This document shows, piece by piece, positions 1-6,658 of a DNA stretch of 28,778 bases. The first letter of the stretch is position 1. Each line of letters opens with the position of its first letter. The notes beneath the pieces are model-generated. The model had not been told where the DNA came from. It was given only the letters and a program-made list of their open reading frames with translations, and searched no databases. The DNA is from an uncultured Prevotella sp. (lineage in GTDB: Bacteria; Bacteroidota; Bacteroidia; Bacteroidales; Bacteroidaceae), in contig CABSIA010000023.1 of the NCBI GenBank assembly GCA_902477645.1, positions 1-28,778 on the forward strand, in the 5' to 3' direction. Position numbers and translations under genes: made by a program.

Positions 1-264
1 CACTATATAGCGAACAGGAACAAACGATGACTAAAACATCTTTCGACCGCTTATGGTTATTAATCTTATCGCAAAGTCTGTTATATATCTCTATGCACTT
101 ATATATATGGAATGCCTCAGCCATGCCTTTGTTTTTATCTCATAACTTGTGTCCATGACTGACAAATGTCAGTTATTTTTGTATTGCAAAGATGTTTATC
201 CCCGCTAAATTTCTACTGTCCCTATAATCCTCCATTGATTTTCTATTGGTTCAGCCATAATATA
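1..264. other. intergenic stretch with no supported gene
   Basis: I see no convincing coding region here; the only longer open frame is low-complexity and overlaps the recA terminator. Two small structures are visible. A 7-bp hairpin at 158-173 (ACTGACA, AA, TGTCAGT) is followed by a T-rich run to 180 and could be a weak plus-strand terminator. At 57-72 the sequence TTATTAATCTTATCGC matches one half of the palindromes at 3596-3654. Confidence 0.5.
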
Positions 265-303
265 AAAAGTCCAGATAGGCAGCGTTGCGCTATCTGGACT
301 TTT
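265..303 (-). terminator. intrinsic terminator downstream of recA
   Basis: A 14-bp perfect stem (AAAAGTCCAGATAG at 265-278, CTATCTGGACTTTT at 290-303) encloses an 11-nt loop. Read on the minus strand it follows the recA stop codon by about 45 nt and ends in a T-run. The A and T tracts at both ends make it look bidirectional, but only recA is seen feeding into it. Confidence 0.88.
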
Positions 304-346
304 GTTGTATTGTCGTTTTATGTTTGTTGTGCAAACGCACGGCTGT

Positions 347-1375
347 TTATTCTTTGTTGTCGGCTATAGCCTGCTTTATGAGCCCTTCGAGTTCCTCGCA
401 CAGCTCTGGATTGTCTTTCAGCATCTGCTTTGTGGCGTCACGTCCTTGAGCAAGTTTAGTGCCGTTGTAGCTGAACCACGAACCCGACTTCTGAATAATT
501 CCATAGTCTACGCCGAGGTCGAGTATCTCGCCAATCTTTGATATACCCTCACCAAACATTATCTCAAACTCAGCCTTGCGGAAAGGTGGCGCTACCTTGT
601 TCTTGATGACCTTTACACGCACCTGGTTGCCGACAATCTGGTCGCCGTCCTTTATGGCCGTAACCTTACGGATGTCGAGGCGCACGCTTGAATAGAATTT
701 CAAGGCGTTACCGCCGGTTGTGGTTTCGGGATTTCCGAACATCACGCCAATCTTCTCACGCAGCTGGTTAATGAAGATACAAGTGGTGTTTGTTTTTGAG
801 ATTGTTGATGTGAGTTTTCTAAGAGCCTGGCTCATCAGTCGTGCCTGTAGGCCTACAGCTGAGTCGCCCATGTCGCCCTCAATCTCTTTCTTTGGAGTAA
901 GTGCTGCCACAGAGTCTATTACAATGATATCTATGGCACTTGAGCGTATAAGCTGGTCTGCTATCTCAAGGGCCTGCTCTCCGTTGTCAGGCTGTGATAT
1001 CCACAAGTTCTCCACATCTACGCCAAGTTTTGCCGCATAGAAGCGGTCGAAGGCATGCTCGGCATCGATGAATGCGGCGATGCCTCCTGCCTTTTGTGCC
1101 TCTGCTATGGCATGAATGGCGAGAGTTGTCTTACCTGAGGACTCCGGGCCGTAGATTTCTATGATGCGTCCTTTAGGATAACCGCCAACTCCGAGAGCCA
1201 CGTCGAGTCCGATGCTTCCCGTCGGTATCACCTCAACATCTTCAACCTGTTCGTCGCCCATTCTCATTATTGAGCCTTTTCCGAAGTCTTTTTCTATTTT
1301 TGACATTGCGGCCTGTAGGGCTTTCAGTTTGCCCTCCTGCATAGCCTTCAATGCGTCGTCGTTTTCTTTAGCCAT
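347..1375 (-). CDS. recA: recombinase RecA
   Basis: RecA forms ATP-dependent filaments on single-stranded DNA, carries out homologous strand exchange, and stimulates LexA-type self-cleavage where LexA exists. The 342-residue protein has the Walker A motif GPESSGKT at about residues 76-83, the conserved segment FINQLREKIGVMFGNPETTT covering loop L2, and the usual N-terminal oligomerisation helix (KALQAAMSKIEKDFGKGSIM). Length is normal for the family, with a rather short C-terminal tail. The ATG at 1375 starts a standard RecA N-terminus. The gene lies 27 nt after the carboxynorspermidine dehydrogenase gene and is probably the last gene of a three-gene minus-strand operon. I see no SOS-type operator immediately upstream, so expression may depend on the operon promoter near 3280. 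Confidence 0.98.
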   Translation of the reverse strand: MAKENDDALKAMQEGKLKALQAAMSKIEKDFGKGSIMRMGDEQVEDVEVIPTGSIGLDVALGVGGYPKGRIIEIYGPESSGKTTLAIHAIAEAQKAGGIAAFIDAEHAFDRFYAAKLGVDVENLWISQPDNGEQALEIADQLIRSSAIDIIVIDSVAALTPKKEIEGDMGDSAVGLQARLMSQALRKLTSTISKTNTTCIFINQLREKIGVMFGNPETTTGGNALKFYSSVRLDIRKVTAIKDGDQIVGNQVRVKVIKNKVAPPFRKAEFEIMFGEGISKIGEILDLGVDYGIIQKSGSWFSYNGTKLAQGRDATKQMLKDNPELCEELEGLIKQAIADNKE

Positions 1376-1402
1376 TTGTTTAATATATTATTTTAGATGG
1401 TA

Positions 1403-2641
1403 TTATAGTTCCAAGTCGCCATCGAACACCTCGTGCCAAGGCAGTCCCTGCTTGTTGAGCTGTTCCATGAATGGATCTGGGTCGAAATCCTCAACATTCC
1501 ACACACCGGGCTTGCGCCACAATCCCTTCAAGAACATCATGGCACCAATCATTGCCGGAACACCAGTGGTGTAGCTTACGCCCTGCATGCCAGTCTCCTT
1601 GTATGCCTCCTGATGTGAGCAGTTGTTGTAGACATAATAAGTGCGTTCTTTTCCGTCCTTCTTTCCACGTATGCGGCATCCTATAGATGTCTCGCCCTCA
1701 TAGTTCTCGCCGAGGTCCTGTGGGTTAGGCAGCACGGCCTTAAGGAACTGCAGTGGAACAATTTTTACTTTAGCAGTCTTGCCAGAGCCGTCAGCAAGCG
1801 GTGCCTCATATTCTATCTCGTCAATGCGGCTCATTCCGAGATTTTGTATCACGTCGAGGTAGTTCAGATACTGCTGTCCGAATGTCATCCAGAAACGTGC
1901 CTGTTTAATAGTAGGATAGTTCTTCACCAGACTCTCAAGCTCCTCGTGGTGCATCAGATAACTTTCGCGTGGGCCGATGTTGGGGTATGTGAGTGCCTTG
2001 TGAATTTCAAGAGGCTCGGTCTCAATCCATTCACCGTCTTTGTAATAAAGTCCCTTCTGCGTAATCTCGCGGATGTTAATCTCCGGATTAAAGTTTGTTG
2101 CGAAAGCCTTGTGGTGGTTTCCAGCGTTGCAGTCAACTATGTCGAGATATTCAATCTCGTCGAAATGGTGTTTTGCAGCCCATGCCGTGTACACACCGCT
2201 CACACCCGGGTCGAAACCACAACCGAGAATGGCTGTAAGTCCGGCCTGCTCAAACTTGTCCTTGTATGCCCACTGCCATGAGTACTCAAAATGCGCCTCG
2301 TCTTTTGGCTCATAGTTGGCTGTGTCAAGATAGTTGCATCCGCATGCCAGACAAGCGTCCATGATTGTGAGGTCCTGGTATGGCAATGCGAGGTTTATGA
2401 CCAGCTCGGGCTTGTAGTCGTTGAACAATGCCTTTAGCTGTTCCACATCGTCGGCATCTACCTGTGCGGTTTTGATGTCAGCTTTATATCCCTTTGCTTT
2501 GATGGCTTCAACCAGCTCGTCGCATTTTTGCTTGCGGCGGCTGGCTATCATGAACTCTGTGAAAACGTCAGAGTTCTGGACAATCTTAAATGCCGCAACG
2601 GTAGCCACACCGCCGGCACCAATCATAAGTACTTTGCTCAT
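1403..2641 (-). CDS. carboxynorspermidine dehydrogenase (saccharopine dehydrogenase family)
   Basis: This enzyme reductively condenses aspartate semialdehyde with a diamine (putrescine or 1,3-diaminopropane) to carboxyspermidine or carboxynorspermidine, using NADPH. It belongs to the alternative polyamine pathway common in Bacteroidota and Vibrio. The 412-residue protein starts with a Rossmann fold (VLMIGAGGVATVAAFKI, residues 4-20) and carries family-typical segments: GCGFDPGVSGVYTAWA, DCNAGNHHKAFATNFNPE and, near the end, SYTTGVPAMIGAMMFLKG followed by DFDPDPF. These resemble the Vibrio carboxynorspermidine dehydrogenase more than lysine-pathway saccharopine dehydrogenases. The decarboxylase partner (nspC) is not in the window. 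The gene sits 19 nt after the upstream hypothetical gene and 27 nt before recA, so cotranscription is likely. The assignment rests on remembered family sequences. Confidence 0.88.
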   Translation of the reverse strand: MSKVLMIGAGGVATVAAFKIVQNSDVFTEFMIASRRKQKCDELVEAIKAKGYKADIKTAQVDADDVEQLKALFNDYKPELVINLALPYQDLTIMDACLACGCNYLDTANYEPKDEAHFEYSWQWAYKDKFEQAGLTAILGCGFDPGVSGVYTAWAAKHHFDEIEYLDIVDCNAGNHHKAFATNFNPEINIREITQKGLYYKDGEWIETEPLEIHKALTYPNIGPRESYLMHHEELESLVKNYPTIKQARFWMTFGQQYLNYLDVIQNLGMSRIDEIEYEAPLADGSGKTAKVKIVPLQFLKAVLPNPQDLGENYEGETSIGCRIRGKKDGKERTYYVYNNCSHQEAYKETGMQGVSYTTGVPAMIGAMMFLKGLWRKPGVWNVEDFDPDPFMEQLNKQGLPWHEVFDGDLEL

Positions 2642-2660
2642 TTTTTTTCTATATTTTTGT

Positions 2661-3269
2661 TTATTCTTTTATTTCATCGGCTTTTATGCCCAATGCGCTC
2701 AGCAGCGAATATCCGAGAATTTCCTGTTTGAAGTTTCCTCCCTGCATGGGTTGCATGGCAAACAGGGTGACGTGCTTTTTCTCATCGTCCACGTTTTTTA
2801 GTATCCGTCTCAGCTCGTCGTATACTTCCGGTGTGTCGCCGTTTGGTACAACCATCACTCTCTTTACCGTCTCCTGTGCGAGCACAGCCAGTGTAAGCTC
2901 TGCGATAAAATCTCCCTTCGTCACCATATCCTCTACCGGCAGCGATGTTACTATAAATTCTCCAAGCTGATTGTCTTTAAAAGCCTTTGAATTCAGCTCT
3001 TGCTCATAGTCCGAAGGTTTGAAATTGCTTATCGACTTTGAGCCTTTGTCGTGTACCAGCACCAATTGTGTCTCGTGGTTGCCTGGCCTTAGTCCGCCGT
3101 CGAGAGCTATGCAGACAGCCCATTGGCTTATGTCGGCTGGCGGAATTCTTCTGCCGAGCATCCGCTCAAAGTTTACTATAAGGTCGAAAGCTACATTGTC
3201 AATATAATCGGCATCTGCGATAATGACATTTTCGCTCCATTTAACTGTTGTAGTGTTTTCAATATTCAT
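2661..3269 (-). CDS. conserved Bacteroidota hypothetical protein
   Basis: This is a 202-residue soluble acidic protein with no signal peptide or membrane segment. I do not recognise a named domain. Its middle (ISQWAVCIALDGGLRPGNHETQLVLVHD) and C-terminal half (VKRVMVVPNGDTPEVYDELRRIL) look like alternating beta strands and helices. Clean codon usage, the operon-like 19-nt spacing to the next gene and a promoter directly upstream support a real gene. The annotated ATG lies only 5 nt downstream of a TATCTTTG -7 box, so the mRNA would be leaderless or nearly so. Otherwise translation starts later, the next in-frame Met being near residue 37 (MLGRRIPP). No function is proposed. Confidence 0.8.
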   Translation of the reverse strand: MNIENTTTVKWSENVIIADADYIDNVAFDLIVNFERMLGRRIPPADISQWAVCIALDGGLRPGNHETQLVLVHDKGSKSISNFKPSDYEQELNSKAFKDNQLGEFIVTSLPVEDMVTKGDFIAELTLAVLAQETVKRVMVVPNGDTPEVYDELRRILKNVDDEKKHVTLFAMQPMQGGNFKQEILGYSLLSALGIKADEIKE

Positions 3270-3274
3270 AAGTG

Positions 3275-3282
3275 CAAAGATA
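3275..3282 (-). promoter_or_regulatory. -7 promoter box for the hypothetical gene-dehydrogenase-recA operon
   Basis: Read on the minus strand this is TATCTTTG, a perfect Bacteroidota -7 box, inside the context TTTTGCACTATCTTTGCAC. The same context precedes rhaD and cysK in this window. The -33 element at the expected distance is weak. The box lies 5 nt from the start codon. Confidence 0.7.
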
Positions 3283-3570
3283 GTGCAAAATTTCGGTTAA
3301 GCGAAGAGAATGCAAATGAATTTGTATTCTTGAGCGTGAGAAATTTATCTAAACGAATGGAATATAAAAGGAAAATGCAATTTTTCTTTTTATTCCTGAA
3401 CCGATGGAGCAGCGAGAGCAATGCTAAGTCTGTTTGAGATAAGTTTTATGGGGCGAATGCAAACAATGCCGGCCGAGAACTTGCTTGTGAGTGCTTGTGT
3501 GGGTAATTATTCTTGACGTTTTGCTGAGATCTTCCGTGTGTGTTGCCAGAGTCATTGGTGTCCGTTTAAA

Positions 3571-3679
3571 AACGCATACGGCTGCGTTGGCGATAAGATT
3601 AATAATCTTACGGCCAACAGATTATTAATCTTATCGCCTTAAGATTAATAATCTTATCCAGAACGCATATATAAGCGTT
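3571..3679. repeat. 23-bp-phased array of three short palindromes with flanking AACGC hairpins
   Basis: Three 13-bp perfect palindromes of form AGATTA-W-TAATCT begin at 3596, 3619 and 3642, exactly 23 bp apart, with central bases A, T, A. The spacers are 10 nt each. The array is flanked by two further inverted repeats: AACGCA/TGCGTT at 3571-3588 and AACGC/GCGTT at 3662-3679. It lies in a gene-free 0.67 kb between divergent genes, about 300 bp from each. No protein is encoded. Confidence 0.8.
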
Positions 3680-3780
3680 TGGCAACGCAGAGGGAAGCAT
3701 GAGTGCTTTTATAAGGGTGTGTTTGGAAAATTGCTTACAATACTAATGTCTTGAATGCTGTAAGGCGGCGGAGTTAGCAC

Positions 3781-3824
3781 TTTTGTAATTGTTCCCCTAC
3801 TGCGGGGAATGAGTGGTTACAAAA
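3781..3824. repeat. nested inverted repeat (hairpin)
   Basis: An outer 8-bp inverted repeat (TTTTGTAA at 3781-3788, TTACAAAA at 3817-3824) encloses an inner 6-bp one (TTCCCC at 3792-3797, GGGGAA at 3804-3809). It lies about 65 bp upstream of the -33 element of the next gene, so it could be an operator or a silent structural element. Apart from this and the palindrome array, I see nothing coding between 3283 and 3889. Confidence 0.55.
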
Positions 3825-3889
3825 TGGGGGAGTGAGTGTTAATTCTCAATAATAAATCAGCATAATAGTTTATTTTTAGCGGAAATGTA

Positions 3890-3919
3890 TTGTGCTTTGC
3901 GGCATATTTTCTATATTTG
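3890..3919 (+). promoter_or_regulatory. promoter of the CoA-disulfide reductase fusion gene
   Basis: A TTG at 3890-3892 and TATATTTG at 3912-3919 match the Bacteroidota -33 and -7 boxes with a 19-nt gap. The predicted transcript begins about 30 nt before the ATG at 3955, which rules out the upstream in-frame start at 3892. Confidence 0.75.
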
Positions 3920-3954
3920 TAAGAAAAATCAAGTATAGATTTAATATCCAGTTT

Positions 3955-6408
3955 ATGAAATATGTAATTATTGGAGGTGTTGCAGGCGGCGCTACTGCGG
4001 CAGCCAGAATAAGAAGAAACTCGGAAGAGGCACAGATTGTACTCTTCGAAAAAGGCGCGCATATCTCTTATGCCAACTGCGGGTTGCCGTATTATATCGG
4101 CGGCGTGATAAAAGACCGCGACAACTTGTTTGTGCAGACACCGCAGGCTTTCGGACAGCGTTTCAACATTGATGTCCGTATAAACTCAGAGGTGGTGGCC
4201 ATTGACTCTGCAAAGAAAACCGTAGAGGTAAAGACCGCCGACGGCAATGTATATACTGAGACTTACGACAAACTGTTGCTGTCGCCGGGTGCCTCGCCCG
4301 TCAAGCCTCCGTTGCCGGGCATTGACGGTGAGGGTATCTTCACTCTCCGCAATGTCGATGATACCGATGCCATAAAGAATTATATCAAAGAGAAAAACGT
4401 GAGGCGGGCCGTTATAATCGGTGCGGGATTTATCGGGCTTGAGATGGCCGAGAACCTTTGTGACTGCGGAGCGCAGGTGGCCATTGTGGAGATGGCTAAT
4501 CAGGTTATGGCTCCAATAGACTATTCTATGGCCTCGCTCGTACACCAGCATCTGCTTCAAAAAGGCGTGCGCCTGTATCTTGAGACTGCCGTAACGTCGT
4601 TTGAGCACGACGGCAACAGCATAAACGTAATGTTTAAAGACGGCAGGCACGTGACGGCAGATATCGTGATATTGTCTATAGGCGTTCGCCCAAACACCGT
4701 GCTCGCGACACAGGCGGGACTGGAACTTGGAGAGATGCGCGGTATAAAGGTCAACGAATATCTTCAGACATCGTGTGAGGACATATACGCTGTTGGCGAC
4801 GCCATCGAGTACCCTCATCCGCTGACGGGGCAGCCGTGGCTTAACTACCTTGCTGGGCCTGCCAACCGTCAGGCGCGCATAGTCGCTGACAATATGGTAT
4901 TTGGAAACAAAGTGAGGTATGAGGGAGCCATAGGCACATCCGTTGCCAAAGTATTCGATCTTACTGTTGCTGCAACAGGAATGGCGGCAAAGCGCCTTAA
5001 GCTGATAGGACGGGAATATCTCTCGGCAACAATACATCCCTCGTCGCATGCCGGATATTATCCTGATGCCTTGCCTATGTCGGTCAAGATAATTTTCTCG
5101 CCGGCAGACGGATGTCTGCTCGGAGCGCAGATTGTAGGGTATGACGGTGTGGACAAGCGCATTGACGAGTATGCGCAGGTCATAAAGCATCATGGCACCA
5201 TTGCCGACCTCATGTCTCTTGAGCACGCATACGCTCCTCCATATTCGTCGGCCAAGGACCCCGTAGCCGTGTCGGGATATGTTGCCGAAAACATACTTAA
5301 AGGCAGGATGACGCCGTGTTACTGGCGGCAGCTGAGAGACACAGACGTTGAGAAAATAACACTTATAGACGTGCGTACGCCTGATGAGTTTGCCCTGGGT
5401 GCCATTAAAGGTGCGGTAAATATTCCGCTTGACGACATGCGCCGTCACCTTGCCGGCATTCCGAAAGACAAGCCCATTGTACTTTATTGTGGAGTGGGGC
5501 TGCGCGGCTATCTCGCATCAAACATCTTGCTGCATAGCGGTTTTAAAGATGTCAGCAACCTGATAGGCGGCTACAAGACATACATGGCGGCAGTTGCGCC
5601 TCTGCCGCAGCCGTTGCCGTTTGATGCAGACAACAGCAGCGCAGACAAAACATTCACAGGGCAGACGCAGCCCTTGGCCGCCAAGACACTCAGTGTTGAC
5701 GCCTGCGGCTTGTCGTGCCCCGGTCCGATAATGAAACTTAAGCAGAGCATGGAGACCATGCAACCCGGAGAGCAGTTGCAGATAACGGCCACAGACCCCG
5801 GATTTGTGCGCGATGCAGAGGCATGGTGCATGTCTACGGGAAACCGTTTCGTGTCGTCGGCATCAAAATCAGGCAAGCATATAGTTGTTGTGGAGCGGCA
5901 GATGAGGGAAAACAAAGCCTGCGGCACAGCCGGACAAGGCCGCGGAAAGACGTTTATTCTTTTCAGCGACGACCTGGACAAAGCCCTTGCAACGTTTGTG
6001 TTGGCCAACGGAGCGGCGGCGACAGGCGAGAAGGTAACAATCTTCTTCACCTTCTGGGGACTGAATGCCATAAAGAAAGAGCATAAGCCAAAGGTTGAGA
6101 AAGACATCTTTGGAAAAATGTTCGGCATGATGCTGCCGTCAAGCTCACAGAAACTGAAGCTCTCAAAAATGAATATGGGCGGTATCGGCAACAGGATGAT
6201 GCGCCATATAATGAAAAACAAGAATGTGGACTCTCTTGAGACTCTGCGTGCCGCTGCCATAGAGAACGGTGTGGAGTTTATAGCCTGCCAGATGTCGATG
6301 GATGTTATGGGCGTGAGGCGTGAGGAGCTTCTCGACAACGTGACTGTCGGCGGTGTGGCAACATACATGAACCGTGCGGACAATGCCAACGTAAACTTGT
6401 TTATATAG
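3955..6408 (+). CDS. CoA-disulfide reductase-like flavoprotein fused to rhodanese, TusA and DsrE-like domains
   Basis: This 817-residue cytoplasmic protein joins four sulfur-handling modules. Residues 1 to about 450 form a pyridine nucleotide-disulfide oxidoreductase with the FAD motif GGVAGGATAAARIR, the single active Cys42 (SYANCGLPYY, as in CoA-disulfide reductases) and a NAD(P) motif near residue 155 (IIGAGFIGLEMAENL). Residues about 460-545 are a rhodanese with catalytic Cys512 (LYCGVGLRG). Residues about 580-655 are a TusA-like domain with Cys584 and Cys588 (ACGLSCPGP). Residues about 664-817 are a DsrE/peroxiredoxin-like domain with Cys778. Such fusions are known in Bacteroidota and are thought to pass persulfide sulfur between cysteines and keep CoA or polysulfide reduced; the exact substrate is unproven. 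All key cysteines are intact. The start was moved from 3892 to 3955 because the promoter lies between them. Confidence 0.93.
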   Translation: MKYVIIGGVAGGATAAARIRRNSEEAQIVLFEKGAHISYANCGLPYYIGGVIKDRDNLFVQTPQAFGQRFNIDVRINSEVVAIDSAKKTVEVKTADGNVYTETYDKLLLSPGASPVKPPLPGIDGEGIFTLRNVDDTDAIKNYIKEKNVRRAVIIGAGFIGLEMAENLCDCGAQVAIVEMANQVMAPIDYSMASLVHQHLLQKGVRLYLETAVTSFEHDGNSINVMFKDGRHVTADIVILSIGVRPNTVLATQAGLELGEMRGIKVNEYLQTSCEDIYAVGDAIEYPHPLTGQPWLNYLAGPANRQARIVADNMVFGNKVRYEGAIGTSVAKVFDLTVAATGMAAKRLKLIGREYLSATIHPSSHAGYYPDALPMSVKIIFSPADGCLLGAQIVGYDGVDKRIDEYAQVIKHHGTIADLMSLEHAYAPPYSSAKDPVAVSGYVAENILKGRMTPCYWRQLRDTDVEKITLIDVRTPDEFALGAIKGAVNIPLDDMRRHLAGIPKDKPIVLYCGVGLRGYLASNILLHSGFKDVSNLIGGYKTYMAAVAPLPQPLPFDADNSSADKTFTGQTQPLAAKTLSVDACGLSCPGPIMKLKQSMETMQPGEQLQITATDPGFVRDAEAWCMSTGNRFVSSASKSGKHIVVVERQMRENKACGTAGQGRGKTFILFSDDLDKALATFVLANGAAATGEKVTIFFTFWGLNAIKKEHKPKVEKDIFGKMFGMMLPSSSQKLKLSKMNMGGIGNRMMRHIMKNKNVDSLETLRAAAIENGVEFIACQMSMDVMGVRREELLDNVTVGGVATYMNRADNANVNLFI

Positions 6409-6423
6409 TTCATCAATGTGTAT

Positions 6424-6462
6424 CAAAACGTGAGCTCACAAATAAAACGTGAGCTCACAAAT
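6424..6462. repeat. twin direct copies of a 10-bp palindrome
   Basis: The perfect palindrome GTGAGCTCAC occurs at 6430-6439 and 6449-6458, embedded in a 19-bp direct repeat (AAAACGTGAGCTCACAAAT). It begins about 20 nt after the stop codon of the flavoprotein. It has the same design as the arrays at 3596-3654 and 20218-20305: a short perfect palindrome plus a spacer of about 9-10 nt. Confidence 0.75.
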
Positions 6463-6464
6463 TT

Positions 6465-6542
6465 AACCTGCATTATTCACAAATTTCCTACCTGCGCAGC
6501 CTGTTGTGGCTCTCGCTGGGAAATATGTGAATAATGCAGGTT
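6465..6542. repeat. 78-nt long inverted repeat (REP- or MITE-like hairpin)
   Basis: Arms of 24 nt at 6465-6488 and 6519-6542 match with one mismatch (the outer 17 bp, AACCTGCATTATTCACA, are perfect). They enclose a 30-nt GC-richer centre that can form a small hairpin itself (AGCC/GGCT). There is no T-run after it, so it is a poor intrinsic terminator. It sits at the left edge of the restriction island. From here to 6658 I see no gene. Confidence 0.8.
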
Positions 6543-6658
6543 TGCTTCACCTTATTTTATCATTCCCCATATAAATTCTTTTATAAAACTTCTGAGTCTC
6601 AAATTTATTTATTAACTTTACAGGCGGTAAACTTTTGCGCATTATAAATCTTAACGCT

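Noticed and set aside
347..1500. SOS/LexA operator for recA
   Set aside because: I found no clear dyad operator between the upstream gene and recA, and the gap is only 27 nt.
3892..3954. Upstream start for the sulfur-relay flavoprotein
   Set aside because: The -33 and -7 boxes at 3890-3919 lie inside this stretch, and the FAD-binding fold starts immediately at the ATG at 3955.
4186..5448. 420-codon minus-strand open frame opposite the flavoprotein gene
   Set aside because: It is antisense to a well-supported gene, rich in Arg, Tyr, His and Cys as expected of a shadow frame, and shows no family motif.
6635..6658. TTG start for the Res protein
   Set aside because: An ATG eight codons later is more likely in this genome, and the added residues show no conserved feature.
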